Shown piece after piece: positions 36,802 through 46,655 of a DNA stretch of 64,000 nucleotides; position 1 is the first letter of the stretch, and the number at the start of each line of letters is the position of its first letter. Position numbers and translations under genes: made by a program. Origin of the DNA: Bacillota bacterium (GTDB taxonomy: Bacteria > Bacillota > Limnochordia > DTU087). The DNA lies in contig JAAZMR010000125.1 of the NCBI GenBank assembly GCA_012798695.1, positions 17,340 to 81,339 of the forward strand, written 5' to 3'. The notes beneath the pieces are model-generated. The model ran no database searches. It was given only the letters and a program-made list of their open reading frames with translations, and was not told the DNA's origin.

Positions 36802-37632
36802 TCATTTGATGCCGGTTAATGTAATCCCCTCAACAAAATAGCGCTGTGCACTCAGAAATACTATGAATACCGGTATCACAGCCATAGTAGCTGCAGCCAT
36901 GATCAGGTCATTCCTTACTCCCCGTTGGTGAATGAACATCGCCAACCCCAAGGGCAGTGTCCTCATCTCTGTCTTGGAGACGATGATTAGGGGCCACATA
37001 AAAGAATCCCAATTGTTCATGAACGTAAAGATCCCGAGGCTAGCTAGAGCCGGCTTGATCAGCGGTAACACCACCTGCCAATATATGCGAAAATGCCCGG
37101 CCCCATCGATGCGGGCAGCCTCTATAAGGTCTCTCGGCACAGAGTGCATGAATTGCTTCATCATGAAGATCCCAAAGGTGCTTACTGGGCCCCATAGCAT
37201 CAAGCCAGCATATGTGTTGGGAAGGTGCAAATCTATGGCTACCTTATAAAGAGGGATCATGATCACTTGAAAGGGGATCATCATTGTGGACAAGATCGCT
37301 GCAAATATTACGTCCCTCCCCCTAAACTCATAATGATGAAATATATGGCCCGCGATAGAACTTGTAAACAGGGCCAGTAGGGTGACTGTGATACCGGTTA
37401 TGAGGCTGTTCAGGTAATAGCGGAAGAAAGGTATTGATTCGAGGACAGTAATATAGTTCTTCAAGCTTGGTGACTGAGGCCAAAACGTGGGCGGCATTCG
37501 CATGATCTCAACATTAGGCTTAAACGACCCCAAGACCATCCACACAAAAGGGCCCACGCTTATAACAGCCCCTACAACAAGAATCGCATAATATAAGAGT
37601 GCCTGGATATTGGTTTTGGTATTGCGAATCAT
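36802..37632 (-). CDS. CUT1 sugar ABC permease, MalG type
   Basis: About 276 residues, six predicted helices, EAA-type loop PRDLIEAARIDGAGHFRIY, C-terminus YFVEGITLTGIK. ATG 37632 has GGAAGGAG seven bases upstream; the track begins two codons earlier at GTG. It is first in its operon, ahead of the binding protein. Confidence 0.93.
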   Translation of the reverse strand: MIRNTKTNIQALLYYAILVVGAVISVGPFVWMVLGSFKPNVEIMRMPPTFWPQSPSLKNYITVLESIPFFRYYLNSLITGITVTLLALFTSSIAGHIFHHYEFRGRDVIFAAILSTMMIPFQVIMIPLYKVAIDLHLPNTYAGLMLWGPVSTFGIFMMKQFMHSVPRDLIEAARIDGAGHFRIYWQVVLPLIKPALASLGIFTFMNNWDSFMWPLIIVSKTEMRTLPLGLAMFIHQRGVRNDLIMAAATMAVIPVFIVFLSAQRYFVEGITLTGIK

Positions 37633-38020
37633 CTTCACTCTCCTTCCACTTTCTCTGTTATCTGCTTAGTTGCTATTCTTCCCCATTCAAGATCTGATTC
37701 CTGCCATCCGATCTTACTTTCGGATTTCCCGTATATTATCTGGTTTCCTCTCAATCTTTCTGCAATACAAATCGCATCCCCATATCCAATACCAGAGATC
37801 AACTCCCTGGCCAAAGTCCGAGGCTGCTCGGTGCATGTAATCTGCTACTGGCAGCTACCGGTGATGGTCCCACTTAGCCCCGGTCATTTCAGAAAAAGCC
37901 GGCGGGCAATAACAAGAGGAACCCCTGCCTGAGAGGTTCCTTCATTGTTTCGATGAATAGCATTTTGTTTCATTTCATACTAGATGGAGCCAGAGGGTGC
38001 TCACGTTCTGGGTAATCTAT
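37633..38020. other. intergenic region between GH106-like gene and third CUT1 operon
   Basis: No gene seen. It includes a hairpin (37917-37941) just past the GH106-like stop and must contain the promoter of the CUT1/URO-D operon, but I find no clear boxes. Confidence 0.5.
37917..37941 (-). terminator. terminator hairpin after the GH106-like gene
   Basis: AGGAACC and GGTTCCT, seven pairs; on the minus strand it is followed by CTTGTTATT. It lies about 80 bases past the GH106-like stop. Confidence 0.55.
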
Positions 38021-41017
38021 CTACCGTAATACCAATAGGACATCCCCAGTTAATCCAGCATCCATGGCCTTGACTTCCAGCATATTGTACAGAGAATTGG
38101 TCACCACAAATTGCAGAGTATTCTGCCCCAGCCGCAGATGGCTGGTTACATCTATGGTAAAGGGCTCCCATAGAAGGGCACCCACATACTGATTATTAAC
38201 CGAGACTTCTACCATATCCCCTACTCCGGTAAATTTGAGTAAAGCCTCCTGGAAAACTGGCAGATCGTCAGGTATTTCACAGATCATCTGCAGAAGACCG
38301 GGCCCCGAGTAATATGGATAACCATGTCTCGTCCAGACCCCATCGGGTAAGGTCATTTCGCGATTATATGGTTCCAATCTGTCTTCTTTGACAATGAAAT
38401 CTCCGATCAGATACACAGGCTGGCGCAGTGACTGCAACTCAGCCAAGAATCCCGAGAAAATAATCTGGATGCGGTTAGCTCCCTCCTGAACGAAAGCTTG
38501 CAGTGAGGCGAAGAGTGCCTCCTGATCTAGATACTTGCCTCTCTGGAAATCAGCAACTCGATGATCGTTGACTAAGATATATGCCTGCTGTCTGCCATCG
38601 CCTCGCAGCCAAGCTGGGTCTAGGCCATCCACGATCATGCCCATATTCTCGATAGGGCCCTTCACTATAAACTCGTGTTCATAGGTGCCGACTTGGGTGC
38701 GAAAACCATCTGCATCGCTTTCCACCTTCCAGTCAAATGTCCATATCGTGAGGGGCAAAACATTTGGTTCTGCCGGAATAAAGTGAAAGGGGCCATCCAG
38801 CTGAATAACCCTTTCTTGTCCATGGAAAGCCTTCCTGGAGAGCGGCATAGCACCATAGCGTGTCTCGGGAACTACTAGATAGACTCTGGATTCACCGGGA
38901 TGAAGCTGTTCACGAATGACAGTAGTCCGGCCTTCTCCTAGCGCTTCCACCAGGCTATATGTATCAGTTTCGGCATCCCAAGTATAGATTACCCCACTGG
39001 CACTGAGTCGAACTAGGGCATCATATACTGTATCCAGAGAAGTATTCACCAAGAGATAGATGTCCTCATCGCCCTTGACATAGTGGTAACCGACAATCTC
39101 GTCTATCTCTACCCCATCCGCATCTTGGATGGATAAATCTCGCTCGATGCCAGATAGAGCTTGATCCACCAATTGACAGGCATGGCTGTTACTGGCAGCC
39201 TCGGTCAAATCAATGAACCTAGCACCTGCCTCTAAGAGAGACTCAAACTCGGCGGATAGCTTAGGCGCTTGCCCTTTTTCCCGCAACACCTGCGGCAATG
39301 CCCCTGTCATGACGAGCCTCCCTCCAGATTCAACAAACGCCTTGATCTGGTCAACAGTCTTCCTCTCCAGTACGATACACCTAGGCAAGATCAAAGCTTT
39401 GAACTTCTCAAACGGCCTTTGGCCAGGCTCACCAACCACCAGCTGTCCATCAGCAACCTGTGCAGCCTGAAGAATCTCCTCACTGATATAATCAAAATCT
39501 CGATGGAGCCTCAGCAGACAGCGGCTGAGTGTGTCAAAATCCGCCTCTATCTGGAGGGCAGTCTCTGTCTGATTTGGGTTGATAGCTGCCCACATGGACT
39601 TAACAGGATAGAGTACCGCTACATCGGCTGCATGCCTCCCCCCGGAAAACCGCTGACACATACGCGCAGCATAATCAGCAAATACTCGATAATGATTCCA
39701 TAAGGGAGAGTGGTGGGATTGGCTGGGAGTTGCCTCCCATTTCCTAAACCCTTCAATCGAATAGTAATAGGCATGTGGGACAAAATAGTTGGCACCCAGG
39801 GCTATCTGCCAGTCAAATAGCCGCTTGAGAGTCTTGAAATTAAGCCGCCAGCCATCGGCCACACCAAAGGCTTCAGAAAGCACTCGATCCTTGCCGAGCA
39901 GATGCCCGGCAGAACTAGCGAATTTGAGGCCCACTAGGTTATCTAAACGCGTGTCTTCTGACCAGGTCTGATTGAACAAATGGTCATATCCGGCATAGTC
40001 CATCTCATCAGTGACAGCAAAAAAGTCCATCTGCTGGAAGACCTGATAAAACAGCTCTCCTTCGGCATTGACATGGCCGACACTGAGCAGATCGTGTTGC
40101 CGGCAAAAATCTCGGATCTGCCGGAAGAAAGCATTCTTATAAAGGCGCAAAATGGTGCTGTAGAAATCGCAGCGGATTTTGGCTGTCCGAGGGCCGGCAT
40201 CATAGAAAAGCGCCGGTAAGCAATCCTTGAGGGGATAGTGATGCTCGCTTTCGAATTCCTGCGGCAGAGTCGGAGTCCAAGGCAAAGCCCCCAGCAAGCC
40301 TGAATCAGCCAGGGAAAAAGAATCTAAACTGTAATTACAAGCTGGCTCATCCGTGAAAAATCCCTTGATCACACTACCTATATATGGTGCAAACATTTCA
40401 CTGTACGTCACGTGGGTAAGCTCGATGAATCGCTGGATGGCTGCTTTATTCAGGGTATCTACATATCCGCCGCCAAAATACCCGCGATAGAAGGTACGGG
40501 CAAGAACCAACACTCTCCAGTGCCCGGCTGGAGCCTGCCAGCAGAGCCTGCCTTCCCTGACTGAAGAGGTAATATCCACCATTTTCTTGCAGTTAACACT
40601 GCGTCTTTCCCGATTAAGGGGCACTGCCAGTGCCCAGATCAAGCCATCGGAAAGTTCGACATCCTGTGAGATGCGCATAGGCCCTTTTACATCAAAACTA
40701 GTGGCAAGATGCAGAAAAGACATCCTGTGATCGGGGTTCTCTTCAATTACCCTGTTATTACAGGTTCCACTCGGCCAGTTACAGTCATCATAGAGCCATA
40801 CTTCCAGGCCGAGTGCCTTGGCCGTATCAAGGGCGTGTCTTACACATCCCATCCATTCAGGACCCAGATAAGGTACTAAAAGTCCATGGCGGGCATGGAT
40901 ATAGACACCCCCCATCCCTTGCTCTTGCATCTCTCGCAACTGAAATTCCAACTCAGCCGGCTCCAATTTGTGATTCCAAAACCAAAAAGGGGCTAACCGA
41001 TCTCTGCTGGCAATCAT
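38021..41017 (-). CDS. GH106-like glycoside hydrolase (putative alpha-L-rhamnosidase)
   Basis: 998 residues, a distant paralogue of the protein at 4245-7127. It begins RLAPFWFWNHKLEPAEL with GVYIHARHGLLVPYLG. The candidate acid residues are in GFFTDEP (near 222) and SEAFG (near 383), matching DET and CECY of the other copy. Beta-sandwich and carbohydrate-binding-like domains follow from about 660; the C-terminus has VEVSVNNQYVGALLWEPF. No signal peptide, so it acts on imported oligosaccharides. It is the last gene of the Opp-type operon, 36 bases behind the DppF-class ATPase gene, so its substrate is probably what that importer brings in. Confidence 0.75.
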   Translation of the reverse strand: MIASRDRLAPFWFWNHKLEPAELEFQLREMQEQGMGGVYIHARHGLLVPYLGPEWMGCVRHALDTAKALGLEVWLYDDCNWPSGTCNNRVIEENPDHRMSFLHLATSFDVKGPMRISQDVELSDGLIWALAVPLNRERRSVNCKKMVDITSSVREGRLCWQAPAGHWRVLVLARTFYRGYFGGGYVDTLNKAAIQRFIELTHVTYSEMFAPYIGSVIKGFFTDEPACNYSLDSFSLADSGLLGALPWTPTLPQEFESEHHYPLKDCLPALFYDAGPRTAKIRCDFYSTILRLYKNAFFRQIRDFCRQHDLLSVGHVNAEGELFYQVFQQMDFFAVTDEMDYAGYDHLFNQTWSEDTRLDNLVGLKFASSAGHLLGKDRVLSEAFGVADGWRLNFKTLKRLFDWQIALGANYFVPHAYYYSIEGFRKWEATPSQSHHSPLWNHYRVFADYAARMCQRFSGGRHAADVAVLYPVKSMWAAINPNQTETALQIEADFDTLSRCLLRLHRDFDYISEEILQAAQVADGQLVVGEPGQRPFEKFKALILPRCIVLERKTVDQIKAFVESGGRLVMTGALPQVLREKGQAPKLSAEFESLLEAGARFIDLTEAASNSHACQLVDQALSGIERDLSIQDADGVEIDEIVGYHYVKGDEDIYLLVNTSLDTVYDALVRLSASGVIYTWDAETDTYSLVEALGEGRTTVIREQLHPGESRVYLVVPETRYGAMPLSRKAFHGQERVIQLDGPFHFIPAEPNVLPLTIWTFDWKVESDADGFRTQVGTYEHEFIVKGPIENMGMIVDGLDPAWLRGDGRQQAYILVNDHRVADFQRGKYLDQEALFASLQAFVQEGANRIQIIFSGFLAELQSLRQPVYLIGDFIVKEDRLEPYNREMTLPDGVWTRHGYPYYSGPGLLQMICEIPDDLPVFQEALLKFTGVGDMVEVSVNNQYVGALLWEPFTIDVTSHLRLGQNTLQFVVTNSLYNMLEVKAMDAGLTGDVLLVLR

Positions 41018-41053
41018 CCAAGCTTACCTCCCTAAGTGAATCGTCCTCAGTTT

Positions 41054-42028
41054 CTAGTCCAGTGGATAGTGACAAGCTATATAGCGATGTGTTTCAATCT
41101 CTCTCCAGGAGGGTTCAGTCTCACCACAGATGGATCGCCTATAGGGACAGCGAGTGTGAAACCTGCAACCTGGGGGAGGGTCTGATGGGCTGGGGACATC
41201 TCCTCTGAGCAGCTTCTTGGGCTTCTTGCGCTGTCTTGGATCAGGAATGGGTATGGCAGAGAGCAGTGAATGAGTATAGGGATGTAAGGGCCTTGCATAA
41301 AGCTCTCTCTGGGGGGCAAGTTCGACCAGTTTGCCCAGATACATGACCGCCACGCGGTCACTAATATGTTTCACTACACTCAAGTCATGTGAAATGAATA
41401 AATAGGATAGGCCGAAGCGGTCCTGCAAATCTTGCAGAAGATTGAGAATCTGGGCCTGGATCGATACATCTAAGGCAGATACCGGTTCATCAGCAATGAT
41501 TAGCCTCGGATGCAAAGCTAGGGCCCGCGCAATGGCTATCCGCTGCCTTTGCCCTCCACTAAACTCATGGGGATATCTACTCACATATTCCGGACGCAAT
41601 CCCACCATGTCAAGCAGCTCCAAGATGACCTCTTCTCGCTCTTTGTTAGTAAACATGTTCTGAATCTCGAATGGTTCCCGCAGGATACCAAAGACGGTCA
41701 GCCTCGGATCCAAAGACGCGAAGGGATCTTGAAATATGATCTGCATATCCCGTCGCAGCAGGCTCATTGCCTCTTCATCCAGGGAAAAGACATCCTGGCC
41801 ATCGAATCTCACCTGCCCTGCTGAAGCCTCCAGCAACCTCAGAATTAGCATACCGGCAGTCGATTTCCCACAACCCGATTCACCGACCAATCCCAAGGTT
41901 TCTCCCTCGCCAATCCCAAAAGAAACCCCATCCACCGCTTGGGTGACTCTAATGGATTTCCATGGACCGAAACCCCGCTTCGCCACAAAATGTTTGGTGA
42001 GATCATTAACTTCTAGAAGGTAGCTCAT
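41054..42028 (-). CDS. Opp/Dpp-type ABC ATPase, DppF class
   Basis: 324 residues. Walker [10 protein letters not shown], signature FSGGQRQR, Walker [13 protein letters not shown], switch SHDLS; cysteine-containing oligo_HPY tail [15 protein letters not shown]. The start overlaps the stop of the DppD-class gene by four bases (ATGA), giving coupled translation. Confidence 0.94.
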   Translation of the reverse strand: MSYLLEVNDLTKHFVAKRGFGPWKSIRVTQAVDGVSFGIGEGETLGLVGESGCGKSTAGMLILRLLEASAGQVRFDGQDVFSLDEEAMSLLRRDMQIIFQDPFASLDPRLTVFGILREPFEIQNMFTNKEREEVILELLDMVGLRPEYVSRYPHEFSGGQRQRIAIARALALHPRLIIADEPVSALDVSIQAQILNLLQDLQDRFGLSYLFISHDLSVVKHISDRVAVMYLGKLVELAPQRELYARPLHPYTHSLLSAIPIPDPRQRKKPKKLLRGDVPSPSDPPPGCRFHTRCPYRRSICGETEPSWREIETHRYIACHYPLD

Positions 42029-42999
42029 AGCATATCACTTACTTTCCAGCAACTCACGACATGTCCAGGCGAAATTTCCACAGGTCTGGGTTCTCTTTGC
42101 AGACAAATCTCCAATGCGTCGGGGCAACGGGGGTGAAAATTACAGCCAAAAGGCATGTGTAATGGATCGGGTATGGTGCCCGGGATCGTAAATAGGCGCT
42201 CCGTTTCTGTATGCAGTTTGGGCAAAGAGGCCATTAATCCCTTAGTATAGGGATGCATCAAGTTCTCAAAGAGAGTATATACATCTGCCTGTTCCACTAT
42301 CTTGCCACAGTACATGACTGCTACCTGATCTACCGTATTGGCGATCACACCTAAGTCGTGGGTAATCATGATTAGGGCCATATTGAGCTCTTCCCGCAGC
42401 TCGTCAATGAGTTCCAGTATCTGTGCCTGAATAGTGACATCCAGGGCAGTTGTCGGTTCATCTGCAATCAAGAGCCGTGGCTGACACGATAGGGCCATAG
42501 CGATCATCACTCTTTGCCTCATACCTCCCGACAGTTGATGGGGATAATCGGTAAGGCACTTCTCCGGAGATGGAATTCCTACCTTGGCCAGCATTTCTGC
42601 CGCCAGCTCCTCCGCCTCTTTCTTGCCTACGTTTTGATGCAGCCTGATCGTTTCTGTCACCTGAGCACCTACTGAGAACACTGGATCTAGTGAGGTCATA
42701 GGTTCTTGGAAGATCATACTCACCTCTCTGCCTCGAATAAATCGCATTTCTCTTTTCGGCATGCCCAGCAAATCCTTACCACTGAGGCTGAGCTCCCGGG
42801 CTTCCACTTTCCCCGGCGGCTCAGCAATCAAGCGCATAATAGACAAGGCAGTGACTGATTTGCCGCAACCAGATTCACCCACCAAGCCCAGCGTCTCGCC
42901 TTCGTTCAGACACAGATCAATACCATTGACCGCATGGACCGGGCCATCTTCCGTCTGGAAACTCGTTCTCAGTCCTTCTACCTTGAGGAGTTCTGCCAA
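42025..42999 (-). CDS. Opp/Dpp-type ABC ATPase, DppD class
   Basis: 324 residues from TTG with AGGAGGGG upstream. Walker [10 protein letters not shown], signature LSGGMRQR, Walker [13 protein letters not shown], switch THDLG, tail [15 protein letters not shown]. It powers the importer together with the next ATPase. A strong hairpin lies just upstream. Confidence 0.94.
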   Translation of the reverse strand: MAELLKVEGLRTSFQTEDGPVHAVNGIDLCLNEGETLGLVGESGCGKSVTALSIMRLIAEPPGKVEARELSLSGKDLLGMPKREMRFIRGREVSMIFQEPMTSLDPVFSVGAQVTETIRLHQNVGKKEAEELAAEMLAKVGIPSPEKCLTDYPHQLSGGMRQRVMIAMALSCQPRLLIADEPTTALDVTIQAQILELIDELREELNMALIMITHDLGVIANTVDQVAVMYCGKIVEQADVYTLFENLMHPYTKGLMASLPKLHTETERLFTIPGTIPDPLHMPFGCNFHPRCPDALEICLQREPRPVEISPGHVVSCWKVSDML

Positions 43000-43026
43000 A
43001 AATACCCCTCCTATGAACGAAGCTCT

Positions 43027-43055
43027 GAGGTGGCCTGGCCGAGCCAGGCCACCTC
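43027..43055 (-). terminator. intergenic hairpin after the binding-protein gene
   Basis: GAGGTGGCCTGG and CCAGGCCACCTC form a perfect 12-pair GC-rich stem with a five-base loop, 19 bases past the binding-protein stop and before the ATPase genes. No T-run. It probably lets binding-protein mRNA exceed that of the ATPases. Confidence 0.8.
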
Positions 43056-43073
43056 ACTTCATTCCCTCAAACT

Positions 43074-44711
43074 CTATTGCGTGATGTAAACATTACTGAA
43101 GAAATAGAGGTTGGTTACTGCTGTAAGTCGCTTTAGGCCAGAGCTATCTTCTGTAACTGCCTCGCCTCCCAGGTGAGGCTTCCACAGATGATTGGTTTTC
43201 ATATTCATGATGAAAACCGCAGGTGCTTCCTCCAATAAGAGGGCTTCTGCTTCCTCATAGAGCCGCAACCGCTGCTCGTGATCTATAATCGAATTGGCTT
43301 CCTTGACCAAATCATCGTAATGGTTATGAGCCCAGGCATGCCTGCCACCACTGAGGAACAGGCTCATGAAGTTGCTGGGATCGACATAATCGACCATATA
43401 TGGGGCCAGGAAAAAGTTGTGAGTTCGATTTACCATGGCATCCATGAAGGTCTTCATTTCATAGATCTGGATTTTCATGTTGATACCCAGATTCTGCTTG
43501 AGCTGCTGTTGAATGAACTCAGCTGCTGGTTTTTGATGTGGCATGATGGAAGCTTCCAGCCTCAGCCAAAGTTCTATTTCGGGAAATCCTTTTCCATTAG
43601 GATAGCCGGCCTCAGCCAAGAGCTCTCTGGCCAGATCTATATCGAAACGGGAGATTTCCTTGAGCCCTGCGTTGTAGCCTGGAAAGCCCGGCATTATCAG
43701 GGTATAGGCTGGGAAGGCCATATCTGCCAACACAGTGTTGGTCAGCAGCTCCCGATCAATGGCATGATTGATCGCTTGCCTTACCAGCTTGCTATCAAAG
43801 GGAGGCTTGGTCGTGTCAAAGGTCAGATAAAACAGCTGGAATTCAGGCCAACCCACAACTTCCTCGCTAAATCGCGCTTTGGCATAGGCCAGTTGGCCCG
43901 GGTTGAGCCCAGTTATGTCCAGATCACCGGCTAAGTAAGCGGGAAACCCTGTCTCGGGATTGCCGGTACCGGCCAACTCCACGATTTCCCTAAGATATGG
44001 CTGCCAAGGCCCATTATAATGCGGATTGGGCACATAGACTACATGCTGTTCTTTCACCCATTCCTTGACCATAAAGGGGCCACTGCAAACCATCGTCTCG
44101 GCTCTGGTAGCATATTCATCGCCATGAGCCTGAACAACGTGTTTCGGTACAGGAAACCACCATGACATTACTGCCGGAAGGTAGGGTTTAGGTGTTTCCG
44201 TTTTTACCTCAATTGTCCTGGCATCGAGAGCCTTAACTCCCAGTTCACTGAAGGGAAGCTCGCCTGCCTCTACTTGGTCCCAATTCACGATCTCGGCGGC
44301 CCAGCTGAAATACCAGTTGAAATCATATCCTTGCTGGATTGCCCTCTCCAAGGCAAACACGAAATCCTCGGCGGTAAGTGGCTGACCATCTGACCACTTA
44401 ATCCCTGCACGCAGTGTAAAGGTCCAGCACAATCCATCCTCAGATGGCTGCCACTTGGCTGCGGCTGCCGGCCTTACATTCATATCCTTGTCAAAGACCG
44501 TTAACGGCTCCTGGACAACCTCGGGGCGCCCAGCGCGGTTATAAACAGTCTTCATCCAGTCCATATACTGGCCCTCAAAAAGCATGGGGATCCTAAGCAC
44601 TTGCTTCGATTCGGGTGCAGCGTCATTGGGTAATGGTCTGGTAGATGCCCAGGCGAAACTCCCCATGGCCAGGAGGAATACTAGGGTCAAGAGCAAACTC
44701 TTTCTCAGCAT
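43074..44711 (-). CDS. Opp/Dpp-type (family 5) solute-binding protein
   Basis: 545 residues. Signal peptide SLLLTLVFLLAMGSFAWA-ST, no lipobox. SBP_bac_5 features: WTFTLRAGIKWSDGQPLTAEDFVFALERA, CSGPFMVKEWV, FDTTKPPFDSKLVRQAINHAIDRE. It lies between the permease genes and the ATPase genes of the same operon. The GH106-like gene downstream suggests an oligosaccharide, perhaps rhamnose-containing, rather than a peptide. Confidence 0.92.
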   Translation of the reverse strand: MLRKSLLLTLVFLLAMGSFAWASTRPLPNDAAPESKQVLRIPMLFEGQYMDWMKTVYNRAGRPEVVQEPLTVFDKDMNVRPAAAAKWQPSEDGLCWTFTLRAGIKWSDGQPLTAEDFVFALERAIQQGYDFNWYFSWAAEIVNWDQVEAGELPFSELGVKALDARTIEVKTETPKPYLPAVMSWWFPVPKHVVQAHGDEYATRAETMVCSGPFMVKEWVKEQHVVYVPNPHYNGPWQPYLREIVELAGTGNPETGFPAYLAGDLDITGLNPGQLAYAKARFSEEVVGWPEFQLFYLTFDTTKPPFDSKLVRQAINHAIDRELLTNTVLADMAFPAYTLIMPGFPGYNAGLKEISRFDIDLARELLAEAGYPNGKGFPEIELWLRLEASIMPHQKPAAEFIQQQLKQNLGINMKIQIYEMKTFMDAMVNRTHNFFLAPYMVDYVDPSNFMSLFLSGGRHAWAHNHYDDLVKEANSIIDHEQRLRLYEEAEALLLEEAPAVFIMNMKTNHLWKPHLGGEAVTEDSSGLKRLTAVTNLYFFSNVYITQ

Positions 44712-44788
44712 CTTTCAACATCCTCCTCGTCTTGATTGTCTGCAAACCTTTACCGATCAAAAGATAACCTCGTTTTTTGAGTTGCTCA

Positions 44789-45694
44789 TCACCGTCCTTT
44801 CAAAGTAGGATCCAGCGCATCTCTAATCCCATCACCTACTACTGACAGACAAAGAATAGTCAGCCCCAACATCAGTGCAGGAAATAGGGGGAGGTGCCAA
44901 TAAAAGAAAATATAATAGAGGCCCTCACTGATCATCTGGCCCCAGCTGGGAGTGGGAGGACTGATGCCTACCCCCAGAAAACTTAGACTGGCTTCCAGGA
45001 TAATGGCTTGTGGTATGGTAAGCACCAAACCCACCAAGATCTCAGCAACCGTATTGGGGATCAAATGCCTTTTGATTATATATGCCGGCCGGCTTCCTAG
45101 AGCCCGGGAGGCCAATATGAACTCTTTCTCCCGCAAGGACATGACCTGTCCCCTCACTAATCTGCAAACATTCACCCATAGGAAGGCTGCACCGATTAAC
45201 ACGATATTGGCTAGACCACCCCCGGTCATGGTAGCCAGCAAGATGGCGATTAGAAGCGGCGGTATAACTGACATAATCTCCACCAGCCGCATGACCAGCC
45301 AATCCGCTTTGCCTCCTTTATAACCGGCGATCGTACCTAATGGAACCGCAATGACTAGGCTTCCCAGTGCAGCGGCAAAGCCTACTCCGAGACTGACCCT
45401 AGCTCCATAGATAACCCGAGTGAAGTAATCTCTGCCCAAGGTGTCCACCCCAAACCAGTTCTCACGAGAGGGAAAATCATTGACTCTATCCAGATAGATC
45501 TGTTCCGTATAATGGGTAGGAGTAATCCAAGGTGCGAAGATGGCAGCTAGTATGATCACGATGAGAACCACGCCTGCCAATACTGCCAGCTTGTTCTTCT
45601 GGAAGCGACGCCAGGCATAGAACCAAGGACTGCGGCTGGTCTTGGCTCCCACTGGCATGTCCTTGGTGTATGGTGGTGATATGGCTGTCCTCAC
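44789..45694 (-). CDS. Opp/Dpp-type ABC permease, DppC class
   Basis: 301 residues. WRRFQKNKLAVLAGVVLIVIILAAIFAPWI is the classic DppC start; NWFGVDTLGRDYFTRVIYGARVSL and the EAA-type REKEFILASRALGSRPAYIIKRHLIPN also match. It overlaps the DppB-class gene by four bases (ATGA). Confidence 0.94.
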   Translation of the reverse strand: MRTAISPPYTKDMPVGAKTSRSPWFYAWRRFQKNKLAVLAGVVLIVIILAAIFAPWITPTHYTEQIYLDRVNDFPSRENWFGVDTLGRDYFTRVIYGARVSLGVGFAAALGSLVIAVPLGTIAGYKGGKADWLVMRLVEIMSVIPPLLIAILLATMTGGGLANIVLIGAAFLWVNVCRLVRGQVMSLREKEFILASRALGSRPAYIIKRHLIPNTVAEILVGLVLTIPQAIILEASLSFLGVGISPPTPSWGQMISEGLYYIFFYWHLPLFPALMLGLTILCLSVVGDGIRDALDPTLKGR

Positions 45695-46626
45695 TGCCGT
45701 TCACTCCCCCCTAACCGGATTCTAGGGTCAACTAGGCAATAGAGAATATCGGTAACCAGATAAGTTAGACCGAGTAGAAAAGTCACGATCAGAATCAGTG
45801 TCATCAAGAGCGGGTAATCCCGCTTGAAAATGCTGGTGACGAAAAACCGTCCTAACCCCGGCACTCTAAACATTTGCTCAACAAAGATACTACCGGTCAT
45901 GATCCCCGCGAACATGGGCATTATGACAGTAAGTAGAGGTATCAAAGCATTGCGCAAAGCATGTTTAACCACTACATTAAACTCTGATAAGCCTTTTGAT
46001 CTAAGGACCATGACAAAAGGCTTGTTCAGCTCTTCTAGGAGACTGGCTCGAGTATATCTAGCTATGACCCCCGTAGGAAATAGCGCATAGGCGATCACCG
46101 GTAAGACCCAATGGCGGGGAGCGCCCCAGCCTCCAGCCGGAAACCAATCCAGCCAGATCGCGAAAACAAGGATGAGCAGCATGGAAGTTACATATACCGG
46201 TACTGTAATACCCGAAACAGATACAATGGAAGTCAGATAGTCGATCAAGCTGTTGCGTCGAACAGCCGCAATCATCCCCAGTATGATACCTAGAGGTATA
46301 GCAATGGCCAGTCCCAAGCCTCCGAGCAGAGCACTGATTGGCCATGTTCTGTTCAGCAATTCGTTGATAGTTTCACCAGGGCTTTGGTAGGGAATCCCAA
46401 AATCGAGTCTCAAGGCATTGCCCATGTATTTCAGGTATTGGATGTGCAAAGGCAAATCTAACCCATATTGCTTGGCCAATCTGGCCTTAGATGCCTCGGA
46501 TAAAGGCATTTTCTCTTCATCGAACGGTCCTCCCGGGATGGAATGCATCATTAGAAAGATGACTATTGATACAATGAATAATGACCCCAAGAGTGATAGC
46601 ATACGTTTGACGATATACGTAAACAC
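45691..46626 (-). CDS. Opp/Dpp-type ABC permease, DppB class
   Basis: 311 residues from GTG, with GGAGGTG upstream. FTYIVKRMLSLLGSLFIVSIVIFLMMHSIPGGPF is the family N-terminus; NKPFVMVLRSKGLSEFNVVVKHALRNALIPL is the EAA-type loop. First transport gene of the operon, 29 bases after the GntR gene, so regulator and transporter are probably co-transcribed. Confidence 0.94.
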   Translation of the reverse strand: MFTYIVKRMLSLLGSLFIVSIVIFLMMHSIPGGPFDEEKMPLSEASKARLAKQYGLDLPLHIQYLKYMGNALRLDFGIPYQSPGETINELLNRTWPISALLGGLGLAIAIPLGIILGMIAAVRRNSLIDYLTSIVSVSGITVPVYVTSMLLILVFAIWLDWFPAGGWGAPRHWVLPVIAYALFPTGVIARYTRASLLEELNKPFVMVLRSKGLSEFNVVVKHALRNALIPLLTVIMPMFAGIMTGSIFVEQMFRVPGLGRFFVTSIFKRDYPLLMTLILIVTFLLGLTYLVTDILYCLVDPRIRLGGSERQ

Positions 46627-46655
46627 CGTCTATCCCACCTCCGAGGTGATCAGTA

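Noticed and set aside
43074-44711. Peptide-transport annotation for the second Opp-type system
   Set aside because: Family 5 binding proteins also carry oligosaccharides, and the operon ends with a GH106-like enzyme; sugar is more likely, though not proven.
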